The position numbers and the translations under genes were made by a program. DNA of 64,000 bases from Citrus sinensis. Lineage: Eukaryota > Streptophyta > Magnoliopsida > Sapindales > Rutaceae. The notes below the pieces were generated by a model that worked only from the letters and a program-made list of their open reading frames with translations, was not told where the DNA came from and ran no database searches. The DNA is taken from assembly GCF_022201045.2 (NCBI RefSeq), contig NC_068558.1, forward strand, positions 44,977,001 through 45,041,000, given 5' to 3'. Below are positions 1-13,162 of this stretch, piece by piece. Within the stretch, counting starts at the first letter, position 1; each line of letters opens with the position of its first letter.

Positions 1-898
1 AGCCCATCTTTTCACTAGCTCCCTCAGCATATACTCATCATGCTTTTCACTCAAAGATGGCAATACCTAATGAAGGAAACAAAAAGGAAAAGGAGACATC
101 ACATGAGTAAAGATCAAAAAGAAGGAACACTAGGTAGACAAATCAAATACAAGTCTTCACTTTTACAAGGTATTGATAAATAAATTTGAAGAATGATATA
201 ATTAAGTAGTAATAAAATTTATAGTTCATTATCATAACAGAATTAAATTATTTACAAGTAAACTGTTGTTATAAAGACCAAAAGCAATCAACCTATTTCA
301 AAGTCAATGGAAATATCAACTCAATAAAGAATTCATTGGTATCTTCAAAGCATAAGTAAATTTGACAGGTTCATATAACTCTCTTTCATAATGCACAATA
401 GCAACATGCAATGAACACACCTACGAGCACTAAGTTATATCATAAAAAAAGTTATTTCAGACCAGTAGAAAAAATGACTACATGCCATGATGAATTACAA
501 CTGAAAAACAATTCATAACTACATGCATAATAAAATTAAAACCAGAAAAAAATGGCAATCATCTCACCATAGAAGAAATATATTCTTCGAAGGCTTGCTT
601 GTACTTGTCATAAAGCTGTTGAGAATAGTCATGAGGAGGCTTTTGAGTGCACATATTATAGATTGTTCTGTCATATATAAAAAAAATAAAATAAACCCAC
701 AATGCCTCCAAAATCCAAACATTAAGATCATTGAACTGAATAAGAAAAAATAAAATAAAATCATTACGTGTAAAGCATCATGTACTCCTCAGAACTAAAA
801 GGGGACTCCGGCAATCCTTCCAAAATCCTCTTCAGTTTTGTGATCCCCTTCTGCATATAGTCCCATCCTTGATCCAAGTCGATTGTCTTGCGATCCAT
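1..898 (-). CDS. CUL1: Cullin-1 (SCF ubiquitin ligase scaffold), N-terminal part, cut by window edge
   Basis: The N-terminus of a plant cullin 1, the scaffold that joins F-box/SKP1 to RBX1 in SCF ubiquitin ligases. Visible coding exons on the minus strand are 898-768, 667-568 and 66-1 (continuing off the edge). The ATG at 898-896 is followed by a peptide beginning [18 protein letters not shown], the conserved SKP1-binding first helix of cullin 1. Exon 2 continues [19 protein letters not shown] and exon 3 gives [20 protein letters not shown]. Phases agree across both introns (GT-AG). About 100 residues of the usual ~740 are in the window. A non-coding first exon (about 1450-1375) and a 5'UTR intron (1374-916) precede the start. 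The identity rests on remembered family sequence; the match is close enough to be confident. Confidence 0.93.
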
Positions 899-914
899 TG
901 CTAAACAATAATTA

Positions 915-1450
915 CCTGCAATTAAACACAAAGAAAAAAAAACCCCATAAATAAGTAAACAATGCACAAAACTAACAAGCATCATAACTAATTCCGCTCA
1001 TTATTTATTTCTTCGCCAGCAATTTCTTAAAACACAAAAGAACTAGTATTATTAATTTTCCTTCTCGATACAAAAACCTAATAATACGCGCAGTTATGAT
1101 AAGACTGAACCGAGAATTTGGAACAAACCAATACGATTAGAGGCCGTACAGGTTTTAAATAAACACAAAAAAAAACCTAAAAATCAACTACGATTGTTAT
1201 TAATATTTAATATTGTTGAAGTAAAAGGAATAAAAAAAGAATCACATGACATCGATTGGCGACGAAGAAGACACAAAAGAACGATTAAAAACAATTGAAT
1301 AAATAAAGAAATGCTGACGAAAAGAAAAGAAAAGAAAGAGAATCGTAGAGCGAAGGGGCAGGGGCAAAACGCACCGTATAGCAACGGATGAGGGAGAGCG
1401 AGACGAGAATCGAGGAGGGAACCCTAACAGAAGAAGAATAGAGAGATCGC
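915..1450 (-). other. CUL1: CUL1 5'UTR: leader exon and 5'UTR intron
   Basis: Reading the minus strand, a donor TATACG|GTGCG lies at 1375/1374 and an acceptor TGCAG at about 916, just upstream of the CUL1 ATG. This leaves a ~460-bp intron wholly within the 5'UTR. The leader exon contains CTGTTAGGGTTCCC, a telo-box-like core often found near plant transcription starts. The transcription start itself is inferred, not seen. Confidence 0.6.
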
Positions 1451-2187
1451 TTCGGTAAAATTATTAAAAATTTATCAATGAGAGGGGATTTTGGGGAGAA
1501 GACTTCGCTTTTAAAAGGATGATTAAAGACTTCGGTTTTAAAGGATGATTAAATTTACTAAAAAGGATTGGGATTTGTTGGCACGGAATCCAATATCATG
1601 CTTTTAGGAAGGTTTTTAGAGCCCTCCGTTTGTTTCAGACCTCCAGTTTTCCTTTTTCTTTTTTTTTTCTTCTTTCTTTTCTATATATATACAATATATA
1701 TCCATTATTATTGTCGTCGGTCGGCGTTGAACTTATACGTATTCCCGCATATTATTTATTAAGAATTTTAAATAATTTTATTTTTTTTAACACAAATTTT
1801 TATTAGCTTTAAATGAATAATTTGAGTCTCAATGTAATTCTAGTAATAGTATATTTGACAATTCAAAATAAATATTATATGCCTCCGTTGCCTAAGGTCT
1901 TTAACAAACTCCCTTCTTTAGCTTTTTCCCAAGCTACCGTTAGTCCGTTAGATGCAATCTCACGGCTGATTTTGAGATGCCCAGCCACGTGGAGCGACCT
2001 GACTAGTGGCTGACAAGTAACGAGCCGTCAAAATAATTGTTACTTGTAATTATGCAACTTGTACGTTGAAAATTTGCTATGAAAGTAAGCCCAGAAATTA
2101 TTGAACATATGGCACCATGCAAGTCATGTCTAGAAACTAGTTTTGCGTCCATGCAGATAAAGGGTTGGACTGAAATATATCTATAAA

Positions 2188-2397
2188 AATCAAAGTTGGT
2201 TCGCTATTTTCACTCCTTAAAAAAAAGTCAGGAGTTCAAGTCTCGCTCTCATATGAAATCACCGCTTTAGCCAGTATTTTATTCTTTACGAGCCGACCCG
2301 GTACGAGCAGACATTAATCTAGATTGTGGTACGAGTTTAAAGATGCATCTCACAGTTGGGACCCACTCAGAACCACCTCGTGGTTCAAAAAAAAAAT
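2188..2397 (+). mobile_element. tRNA-derived SINE with 13-bp target site duplication
   Basis: A ~210-bp insert bounded by identical 13-bp direct repeats ATATATCTATAAA at 2175-2187 and 2398-2410. Its 5' part carries GAGTTCAAGTCTC near 2230, which fits the pol III B box (GWTCRANNC), with a weaker A-box-like stretch before it. It ends in an A-run (from about 2387) directly before the right repeat. These are the marks of a tRNA-type SINE. No protein is encoded. The element is slightly decayed at the A box; the family was not identified. Confidence 0.75.
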
Positions 2398-3703
2398 ATA
2401 TATCTATAAATTTATAAAGTAATGAATTAAATTTGGTAAATAATTCAGCATTTTGTTGTCTAAGTAGATTGCAGCCGACGTCCATGCTGGCAATTAGTAA
2501 CACTATACCCATATATAGCGAAAAACTAAATTGGCCATAAACATATACAGAAATCTTTTAAGTTTGATCTATTCTAGGGAGCCGAAAGTCTAAAATCTTT
2601 GATCTATTCTAAGGACATTCTCAGAGATCTAATATTGATTTTATTTCAAGAATAAAGTAATATTGATTAATTTTTTAATTAACAGTTAAAAAAAACTTTG
2701 AAGCCGGTTTGAAGAACTTGTATTAAATCAAGATGATGACAATAATAGAAGGAAGTCTGAAATTTGGTAAGATCTAATAGATCGTGATGCCTCCTAAAAT
2801 TTGATAGCACTCTTTTTAATCAAAACATTCACATTGTGATATCCCAAAAAAAAAATCATATTTACAAAATACTTTATGAATTCATCATATTTCATCAGAT
2901 CCAAGACGTGATATAATTCTAAAAGATGAATTAGATACGGATGGTTCCAATAAGTTTCATTGAGAAAACAAAAACTACACATATTTTGATTAAAGAAAGA
3001 AGCGAAGCCGGAAATTTTTTTTTCTTTTAAAAGAATAGGGGGTTTCTTTATCATAATATGAGTCTTTGACTACATCAATTCTTCCCAAAACTCAACGATA
3101 AACGGATTGTGAACTTTCAAAGTGGAGTGGACAACAAATATTAACAATAAAATAAAGAAAAAAAAAAGACAATAATTGTTAATTATATTAACAATAATGT
3201 ATAATGCCCAACATTTGAATCCTGTTAGTTACTTATTAAATGACAAATTCAATAATAAATGAGAATCTCAATCATTAATGAACAAACAACACTTAAAAAC
3301 ATGAAAACTAACAATTAATAGGTCATAAGTATGCAAGGCTTGTTTCGAATACAAAAACTGATCCCCACACGAACATAATTTATATTTATACTAGTTCAGT
3401 ATTAGTCTCAAAATCAATACGTTAGTAATGGACAGATACAAATAGCAATCATTCATAGCATGATAACACAAACATAAATATATTGTTGATAAAATAAAAT
3501 AATCATATCAGAATTCATTATTACTGATAGTGAAGAAAAATATATAATGTTATGAGGGTGAGGAAAGAGATTTAAGTTTTACTTGTGAGAGGAATCAATT
3601 AATTATAGAATAGAATCATATAATGCTTCAACCCGAACATAAAGAAAACAATGCTAGTACTGGATGCCCACCCAAGCGGAATAATCCCTCAATATTAATT
3701 TTT

Positions 3704-4390
3704 GAGAAAATATCTACCGCCCACCCATTTTTTCTAATTTTTTTAAAAATACACAATTCCTTCTTTTTTTTGTTAGAATCCATCTAAACTAACATTTTGT
3801 TTCACTTTTCCACTTCCGTTTGGAATCCGTCAAGAAAACTAACAGAAACTTTAAAAAATGACCATTTTACCCCCAAAACGAAAATTATAATTTCACCTTA
3901 AAAATTACAAAAAATAATCAGATTAAATCTAATTATTTTCCCCATCGGTTAATAAAGAAATTAATTCCACAACCATCAAATGCAAGGCTTTTTTTAATAT
4001 GTCTATAATTAGAATACTAAATTATAACAGTTGTATTAAAAATAGTCCAATCTTACAAACTATCAATTGAATTTAAGATAAGTAAAGTTTTATTATTCAT
4101 TAAATTATAATCTCTAGTAGTTAAGATTTTTTTGTACTTCATTAACATACCAATAATGATATTCATCATTAAATTTGATTATTTTTTGTATTTTTTAGGG
4201 TGAAATTATAATTTTTATTTTGGGGGTAAAATGGTAATTTTTTTAAGTTTCCGTTAGTTTTCTTAACGGATTCCAAATGGAAGTGGAAAAGTGAAACAAA
4301 ATGTAATTTTAGGTGGATTCTAGCAAAAAAAAAGAATTGTATATTTTTAAAAAAGTTAAAAAAATGGGTGGACGGTGGATATTTTCCCTG
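3704..4390. mobile_element. Foldback/MULE-type non-autonomous DNA element with ~220-bp terminal inverted repeats
   Basis: The left arm (3704 to about 3930) and right arm (about 4170 to 4390) are near-perfect reverse complements. Both contain the outer motif (G)AAAATATCYACCGYCCACCCATTTTTT, then the stretch around TTTCACTTTTCCACTTCC and a TTTTACCCCCAAAA stretch further in. The flanks carry a direct repeat AATTTTT (3697-3703 and 4391-4397). There is no coding capacity; the central ~240 bp is AT-rich. Long TIRs suggest a Mutator-like MITE, but only 7 bp of duplication is evident rather than 9, so the superfamily is uncertain. Confidence 0.8.
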
Positions 4391-4672
4391 AATTTTTCTA
4401 GATTAAAATTACAATTTCTCCGTGTAAGTATTTAATTTTCTTTTAGATAAGTGTAATATAATAGGAAATATTATAATGTTTATCAATGAAAATAATAGAG
4501 ACGGAGCCACGCGAGCTAGGGGCTTGGGATCCAACGAAACTGTGGAAACGGCGTCGAATCGATCCAAGAACCGAGTCCAGAACATTACACGCGCGAATTG
4601 CTGCATACTGGGGGCACCGTTGGTATCCCCCTAAATCTCATCAGCTCTCTGCCCTCTCCATCTAAACAGACA

Positions 4673-4687
4673 AAACCCTAACCCTAA
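4673..4687 (+). promoter_or_regulatory. Double telo-box in LD leader
   Basis: AAACCCTAACCCTAA about 110 bases before the LD start codon, followed by a CT-rich leader. Telo-boxes near the transcription start are typical of housekeeping plant promoters. The start site is inferred. Confidence 0.5.
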
Positions 4688-4798
4688 TCATACATCTCAA
4701 ATCGGAATTCAATTTGCTTTTCAGATCTGTCGAGTCTTTCATTTGTGCTCTAATGAGCGGTCTTTTTCAAAATAGGACATCGAGTGTTGAGTTCGACC

Positions 4799-7700
4799 AT
4801 GGAGGCGTTGAAGGAGAATTCGATGGAGATAGAGATTGGGAGTTCGGCGGAATCTTTTCAGAAGTTTCTGGACTCGCAGAGCGAGCTGTTCCACAGCCAG
4901 ATCGAGAAGCTCCAAAACGTCGTCGTCACACAATGCAGACTCACTGGAGCCAATCCTCTGGCGCAGGAGATGGTGCGTTTTCGAAAATTAATTCAATTTA
5001 CTTTATGAAGAAGAGAAAACATTAATCCTGTAGTTAATACTCGCTAACTTTTTTTTTCTTGGTTTTTTTTTGTTTGAATTATTGAACTGATACTTTTGTT
5101 TTAGGAGTTTTAGTTCTTTGAATGCTTCCTTATTATGGCTCACTGGATTCAACTTATGTTATTAGGCAAATATCATGCTAATGCTACTGAGCATAGCAGA
5201 CACTAGAATTTAAAGAATTTGCACACAATCACACAAGACTTCCCAGGGGAATTGACAAAACCTAAAATAAGGCCTTTTTTTTCCTTGGGCAAAGTAACCT
5301 ATTATTTGAGTTTAACATTTAACTTAGTACTGTATATTACTAGTTAAATCTTATGCAATAACACTAGTAGGGGGCTTTCAATTAATATATTTTACTGCCT
5401 TTCTTTGAATAAAAAGTATTTATCATGTTAACTAATGTGTATTTTCTTGGCACATGCAGGCAGCTGGTGCCCTATCAATAAAAATTGGTGAGTTTTTTGT
5501 TTGTATGCCGCGTCTCTCGAGTGACATATGTTTTATATATATATAATCTCCATCTGATTGCAAGTGTTCTACTTTTGCTATTTACTTTTCTTGGTTGTCA
5601 TTTCACTGAGATGTATATCACAGGAAAGAGACCTAGAGATTTGCTAAACCCTAAGGCTGTGAAATACATGCAAGAGGTTTTTGCTCTGAAAGATGCAATA
5701 AGTAAGAAGGAATCCCGGGAGATCAGTGCTCAATTTGGCGTTACAGTTACACAGGTCCCTTTTATTCTCTTGTGACACTTTTCATTAATTTTTCTTGAGT
5801 TCTCCCCCTTCCTCTCAACTGCTCAAAATAAAATTCTGTCCTTATCTGAAGCCTGTTTGTTTTTTAAATTAAATATGGATATATGTTTTACCAATGGCTT
5901 TTTTTCAATTCTGTTTCTCATTTTGGTATAGTTTCCACTTTCCACTGACCATCGTCTTTGTAAATGAAATATATGGTAGTAATTGTTAATACCTTTCTGT
6001 TCTAACCTTTGTAGGTTAAGGATTTTTTTGCTAGCCAACGTACTAGAGTGAGGAAACTAGTTCGGTTGTCAAAGGAGAAGGCAATTAAATCTGATGCACG
6101 TAAAGACTCACATAATGTTATGGTTCCTGTCAGCTCTGATTCTGTAATTCCTATTAGCTCTGATTATGTAATTCCTACTGATCCTGTCCCCTCAAGTTCA
6201 GCTTGCCCTACCAGTGTGATACCTGTTAATCCTATTCCCTTAAACTCCATTGGCCCTCTCAAAGTTGATGAAGCACCATCTTGTTCCGGGCGGGATGAAT
6301 GTCAGCTTGGCTTAGATGACTTAGATAAACATTTTGTTGAGAATTTTTTCAGTTTGATGCGGAAGGAAGAAACATTTTCTGGGCAAGTGAAGCTGATGGA
6401 ACAGATCTTGCGGATAGAAAATTCTTCAATTCTATATTGGTACTTGCAAATTGCTATATGAACTTGGATGAGTATAATTATTGTTTGCTATGCTTACCTC
6501 GTCTAGTCATTTTGATTGTAGGTTTTTGACCAAAGGTGGTGTGATGATCTTAGCGACATGGCTGAGTCAAGCAGCTGATGAGGAACAAACAAGTGTTCTT
6601 ATTGTCATCCTTAATGTATGAATTCTGTTTGCCTGTTTAGTTTGTCATTGCTACTAACTTAGCTAGTAATTACATTTTTTGACTGGCATGCAGGTTCTCT
6701 GTCACTTGCCATTACAAAAAGCTCTCCCAGAACAAATGTCAGCCATACTGCAAAGCGTTAAAAGACTGCGGTACTACAGGGCGTCAGGTGTGCTTCTGTA
6801 TTGGAGGCCTCTGTAGTTATGTATAGTGTGTTTTTGTTGAAAAAATGTCTTATCATAATTTGTTATAAACTTTGTTTTCTTTCTATTTTCTCATTAAGTT
6901 TTTCTGATTACGACGTAATTGCATTCTGCATTGAAAATATTTGCTGGTAATCTTTTGCACCCTTTGGGATATGTTTGAATCTCATTTATCTGATTTGAAG
7001 ATCAGACTTATCGAACAGGGCAAACGTTTTGTTATCAAAATGGAGCAAGATGTTTTCAAGAAGCCAAGCTTTGAAGAAACATGGCGCAAAACACTCTACT
7101 GACTCACAGAACGAGTTAATTCTTAAACAGAGGCAAGTTTTCAATTTTCCTGCTTGTACCTGCAAGATTTTTTTCAAGTAGTTCCTTATCATTGCACTCT
7201 AAATATGTGCAGTATTGGCGAAATTATGGCTGATGAATCATGGCTCTCAAGTAGTAATGCTTCTGTAAGTGCTACCTAAAATCCAAATGAAAATCTGCTG
7301 AAAGCTGTGTAGGTACATGTGCTTAGTAATTAGTTTTCTTTCCTCACTCCCTTTGGGTGTACAGGAGAACAGTCTTGCTACCTTGTGCGAAAGTTCGGAG
7401 AGTTTCAGGTCTGGAATCAATATATGATCTCATATTCTTTGGCTTGTTAGCACTGTTTGGTGGCTGTGGAGGTACTAAGCTTAGATTTCTTGTGCAGGAA
7501 GTCAGAATCACCACAATCAGTTAAGTTATTGACAGCATCTTCAGATGACTCTGGAAGGAAGAACATCCTTGGTGTATCTTCATCATGTATCCTTTTAGAA
7601 CTTTTAACATTTATATGGATGGACGGCTGAAAAGAAATTCTACTATCTGGAAATTAACTCTATTATGAATATCAATTTTAGGAACTCTTTGCCTTGATGT

Positions 7701-10700
7701 GGGTATATATGTTCAGCAGTATTTGTTGGTTGGCTTTTAATGGAAATGTGAAAAGATCAGTAAATGTATTTTCCACAATTTTGAGTTACAATCTGCTTGT
7801 TTTGGAAGATCTAATATGGATTTCTAACAAACTTCGATTACGTTTCCTGTGATTAAGTTAAAATGCAAATTTTCTTGAATAAGGTACTGTAGGTGTAGCC
7901 ATAGGGCATTAGTTAGCAATCAATTGGAAAGTGTGTTGAATGATTTAAGCACTATTCTTAATTTTTTGTTTATTTATTTTTGCGTATAAATATGTATGGA
8001 TGAACTTAGTTGCCTTAACCAGTAACAGATAACAGAGAACGCCGAAAAACTCAGTTTGTGGAACAGCCAGGTCAAAAATCGGCTGGTAGAAGTCTGCAGG
8101 CCTCAAGATTAGCTCCTGTGGGTCAAGCCCGTCCTATGTCTGCAGATGATATTCAAAAAGCAAAGTTGAAAGCTATGTATAAGCGGCAGAATAAATATGG
8201 GAAAACTAGTTTTTTGTCTAATGGAATTAATGAAGTAAAGGCGGAAGGTCTGGAGAAATCTACAACTCAAGCCACCAATTTTCCACCAATATCAAAAGTT
8301 CTAGTTCGGCCACATATTGAGGAATTCAAAAAGTCAGTAACCCCTGAACCAAAAATTTCTAGTAGGCCAGAAGCCCCTCTTGATCCTGAGCAGAAAAAGG
8401 ATGTTGAAATGCCTCCAGAGGAGAAGCTGAAAATTGTTTTTAAGGAGCCTTCAGAAGAGAAGCAGAAAATAGGTGTGAAGGAGCCTCCACAGGAGAAGCA
8501 AAAAATGGAGGTTAAGGAGTCTTCACAGGAAAAGTGGTTGAGGGTTCAGATCCCATGGCAGACACCCCCAGGTAACACTTGCTTCAGTGTTTATTTTTTG
8601 GGTTCCTTAATGTGCTTGCCAATAATATTACTAGTATAGAAAGAATAGCTCTCTACAGAAAAGGGAAGGGACCATTTTAAGGAGTTCCTAAACTTTGAGC
8701 AATTGAGCATCTTGGAAGTAATTTTCACGTTTTCAGAGATGGAGATTCACTGTTTCTGCAATCACAGATTCTAACCTGTGATTACTTTCTCCTTTGACCA
8801 CAACTTTTTTGTTTAGCTCATATCAATAGTGATTTAGATAAAAACCAAAAGTCCATTTTGTGTAAAAATTGGGTTATATTGTATATGCTTTTGTTTTAAT
8901 GTCTTCTTATCCAATAATTATAACTAAGGGCAAAAATTTGGCACCAAATAAAAAGAAGTAAATTTTCAAATAAATTTTTCCCTATGTGATGAACTTGGAC
9001 CATCCAAATAGTATTACCTTGTATGGAAATTTAATGAGCACCGTTTATTTTTTGATAAATTTTGCTTTCGATAGGGCTTGAAATGATCCCCACTATTGTG
9101 CGGTATTGGTTGTGACGTAGATTAGCACTTTGATAACTTGTTGATTACCCTTGTAATACACAGTGTGCTGGTGAACCACGAACTGTGCAGGGTATTTGTC
9201 TAAAAGCCACATTGGTTTTGATATGTAGTCCTAGGTTCAAACTGTTTTGTGCTGACTCACTAAAGGCTAATTTTTTTTACATAAATAATAATCATAATTA
9301 AAGGTAATTGAGCTTTAGATGATTGTTATAGATCAGTTTTTTTTTTTTAATTAATAAATGAGAAGTCTGTGTATCTTACGAAGGTAAAGAGAAAGTCATA
9401 GTACAGAATTTCATAAAGTGTATTGGGAGGACAAGCCAACTACTGCTGTAATGAAGCAAAACTTTGTTGAGATTATTTGGTTCAATTGATAGGATCATAA
9501 CTGGGCAGTTTGAAATATTGGTACCTTATCAGACCAACTAATCATTGCGGGGTTGGTTACAAGTTCATGGTTTCTGGTATTGTTGAATGTAAGGTACAGG
9601 TTGCCACGTTGCAGTGCACAAGGGCACACAATATACTCAACAAACTTAATCCCAAGCATAAATTTGTAAATAAATGATGATGGCAATGACAAAGGATTTG
9701 GTTTTATAAATATTCATCTGTCTAGATGACACTAAATTTGACACTAACTCGCATGTATCCACCCAACAGTTGAGATTTCTCTTAGAACTTGGAGTGCCAG
9801 AAAGCTGAGTCAGGCAGTCATGATTATGTTACAGGGTACAGTTGCAGGCGGACTGTAACTTGTGTCTAAGTTGGGGAACCCCGTCCACATTTACTTTGTT
9901 GTGAGTTTCCCCTGGTGTTAAAATGTTTACTTGGGAGGTGAACAATGTTGGTTTGGTCAGCAAGCACTATCATGTCTTCAAGCTCCGCCTATATCTGCTG
10001 CAGCTAAAACCTATTCTCATTTGTGACTCTTGTTAATTTTTGTTTATTTTATATATATATTTTTAAATTCTGTGATTAATGGAGTCTCATCAAGTTCAGA
10101 GACATTCTCTACAAATTCCAACCCTTCTTAGCTTTTTCCCCCTTTTTTGCAGAAGTGAAACTTAACACGCATTGGCGAGTTGGTAATGGTGAGAATAGCA
10201 AAGAGGTTGAAGTTCAGAAAAACAGAATCCACCGGGAGACGGAAACCATCTGTCATAAAATCCAGGAGATACCATGTAATCCCAAGGAGCCATGGGACCT
10301 TGAAATGGACTATGATGATACATTGACTCCAGAACTCCCAATCGAACAGCCGCCTGATGCTGATAGTGTAGAAGAAACACAGTTTCCCTCTGATAATGTT
10401 ACTTTAAATAATGCAGCTCCTTCGTTGCCTATCCCATCACAGATTGCACCACCACCACAGATTGCAAATGCTAGTGCAAGTGCAGCCGAGCCAGACCTTG
10501 AGTTGCTCGCTGTACTGCTTAAAAATCCAGAGTTGGTTTTTGCCTTGACTACAGGTCAAGCTGGTAACTTATCAAGTGAAGACACTGTGAAGCTGCTAGA
10601 TATGATTAAGTCTGGTGGGGCTGGGGCTGGCTTAGCCAGTAATGTAAATGGGATGAGGGGAAAAGTAGAGGAGAAGGTTGAGGTTTCGCTCCCATCCCCA

Positions 10701-12038
10701 ACTCCATCGAGCAATCCTGGAACGGTGCGTGACAATTTTTACCGCAAAATCCTAAATATGGCCAATTTTTCATGGGCTAATTCGCACTTGCATCCCATAT
10801 TCTGAGCCTGGCTTGTCAAAGCAAGGTCCAAAATTTTAATAACATTAAATAACTCAAAGTAATAATGCAAATAAAAGTCGGGTAATTTAAGAAGGGGGGA
10901 CTTCCAGACTTTGCCATGTAATGATGGCCAAGTTGTTAAGAGTTGTTATTATCCAGAGTATTAGCCTTTTCTTTGTGGAGAATTAATGAAGTCAAAGACT
11001 TGTCTGCCATTATTCTGTTCCAGTGGATTCGAGTGGGTGGATAATAGAGAGGCAATATTAACCGACTTTTGGAGAGGAATTTATTTATACTGTCATAGCT
11101 GTGATTTTGTTTTATGTCAGAGGTAAGTTTTCTCAATTTCAGGATGCTAATTTTTTTTTTTTCCGGTTCAGAGTGGATGGAGGCAGGACGTTGTCAGGAA
11201 TCCATTTTCACGAGGAAGTCCAATGGAGAGCAATGTTGTTCTGTCTTCTCTGGAAGTTGCTTCCACAGAAAAGCTTCATACGACCAATGTAATTCGGTCT
11301 GGAATTTCGGCCATGAATGTCACAATACCCCAACAACCAACAAGTGCAATGCATCCTTCACTACATCAAACAATACCAGAAAGGCAGTTACATTCTGTTG
11401 TACCTTCTCTGCGTCAGTCCCACTCCATCAGTTCTCCAATTGTACAAACACAAGCCATGAAAAATCTACCTAACGCTAGCCCCTCGTACATAAGCAATGT
11501 GAAAGCAGCGCCAATGCATATCAATGCACCTGAGAGACAACCCGTTTCACATCCCTCGTCTACCTTAATTCCAACATCGGCAAGGTCACAGCCACAGCTT
11601 CAACCGCAGCAACCCCACATGTCCAATCCTACCCATGTTGCATCATTGTATCCCTCTAGGCAACCAATGGGGAATTCAGGTCCCGCATCTGAATCTTGGC
11701 AAGCAAGTCAGCGCTTGGCTTCAAATTCTCGTTATCAAGTTAATCAAAACAATTATAATGGATCATTTGGGGGGCCTATGCAGCGGCGTCAGGTGCTGTC
11801 AGGTCCTCCTAGGGAGAGAAATGGATATGCGGGTAATGATGGGTTTGAGTCATGGAGTCCCGATAATAGTCCAACTAGGCCACCAGAGTATGAGCCCAGA
11901 AGGAACTTGCAAGAACCCAGGATGAATTCTGGGTGGAGCAATGGACCTGACCGGTCAAGACAATGGAATACTTCTGAGCAACGGGAAGTTCGGGACCATA
12001 ACAAGTATGGATATACATGGCGAGACCGAAGACATTAA
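4799..12038 (+). CDS. LD: LUMINIDEPENDENS homeodomain protein (autonomous flowering pathway)
   Basis: A nuclear homeodomain protein that promotes flowering in the autonomous pathway by acting on FLC-type and related targets. Thirteen coding exons: 4799-4972, 5460-5487, 5624-5754, 6015-6439, 6522-6615, 6694-6787, 7006-7132, 7213-7264, 7365-7408, 7498-7586, 8029-8571, 10153-10724, 11172-12038. All phases join, giving ~1079 residues (the Arabidopsis protein is ~950). The atypical homeodomain lies at about residues 69-130 (KRPRDLLNPKAVKYMQ to KDFFASQRTRVRKLVRL). A TFIIS N-terminal-like helical region spans about 230-345 (LTKGGVMILATWLSQAA). A basic and KEPP-type repeated stretch follows, then a Pro/Gln/Ser-rich tail ending RDRRH. 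Intron 7 (7133-7212) is GC-AG: AG|GCAAGT; the alternative GT splice gives a stop at once. Intron 11 is 1.58 kb. Stop TAA at 12036-12038. Confidence 0.95.
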
Positions 12039-13162
12039 GCTCGTTTAGGCTTGCAGCTGTTTCGCCTGATTCAGAGCAACTTGGAATTTATTGAGAATTT
12101 GACATTGTAGATGGTTGTGGGAGGTTGAGAATTGAGATGCAAGATGGAAGAAGGGGACATTGAGTTGCAATCGCAGCTTTCTAACTGTTCAGAACCTTCT
12201 CTTGATACTGAATTTGACAAAAGCACATAAAACTTGCCGAAACTCTTTTAACTTATTCATCACTTTCTCACTTCATCACTCTCTTTCGCAAATGGAAACG
12301 AAGCTAATTCAAGTTGGCAAATTTACAGCTGAAATTTAAAACTGGGGGGTTGGTTGGGTGGGCTTGGTTTGGTCTTTGTTAATTGATTGAGACATTTCTG
12401 AAGTATCAAAAAGGAGATCCCCTCGGTCTGCGGGGTTGTTCTGGGCTCTTAGAAGTGTTCAGCTAGTTGTCAGGGAGAAAAAACATGGGTCAATAAAAAA
12501 TTCTCTCTCCATGTTGGGCTGACTAACTATGGCCAAACCCCTTGAAGAATAAAGCCCAAGTTCATTGGAATTGCTCGTTTTGTATTATCATAAACATGGA
12601 TTCATTCGAAATTTAGTATGGGTCACTCAAAAGTATATTAAAAAAAAAGGGGAAGAAATATGGTAATAATATGTATTATTCAATCGGAAAAGGAGGACGC
12701 GCTTTTCCTTTCCAATATTAACTCAACTCTTACCAAATAGAAGTTAAAAAAAAAAAAGGGAAAAAAATTTAATAATATAGGCGGTAAAGTTTTTTCATAT
12801 GACCAGAAGTTAAAGGTTGTTTCAATCATTTCTGTTTGGGTTGGGGGCTTATTTGATACAAATCGAAAAATTATATCCTTATTTACAAAACCATAAAATG
12901 TTAGGGATATGGTGCCCGTATAACGGAATAACGGATGGTTAAAGAAAATTCTCAAGACACGTGAAATGAAATGAAACGACCGATTACTGAGGAGAGCTTT
13001 GCTTACACTCAGCTCACGAGGAGTAGTACTTTCAGACCATTTAGCTCCAGGCAAAGCCAGACAATGCGTAAAACTTACGAAATCTGAGCAACAGAACATC
13101 AAAGAAATCCTAATTAATATCTGTTAAATATCTTTCGTTTGTTCAGGCATTTCATCAAACAA
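12039..13162. other. LD 3'UTR and promoter/leader of the metal transporter gene
   Basis: The first few hundred bases are probably LD 3'UTR. The rest is AT-rich spacer. A perfect G-box CACGTG sits at 12958-12963, about 200 bp before the next start codon. I see no further gene here; the minus-strand open frame in the middle has no recognisable content. Confidence 0.6.

Larger units (their letters stand above)
1451..4700. other. CUL1-LD intergenic region (divergent promoters, SINE, foldback element)
   Basis: AT-rich spacer between divergently transcribed CUL1 and LD. It holds a tRNA-type SINE (2188-2397) and a long-TIR foldback element (3704-4390), listed separately. The open frames here are short, lack splice partners and show no family resemblance, so I do not call genes. 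Confidence 0.7.

Noticed and set aside
13139-13162. N-terminal extension of the metal transporter
   Set aside because: It would begin at TTG; the ATG at 13163 gives the family-typical MGFRFR start.
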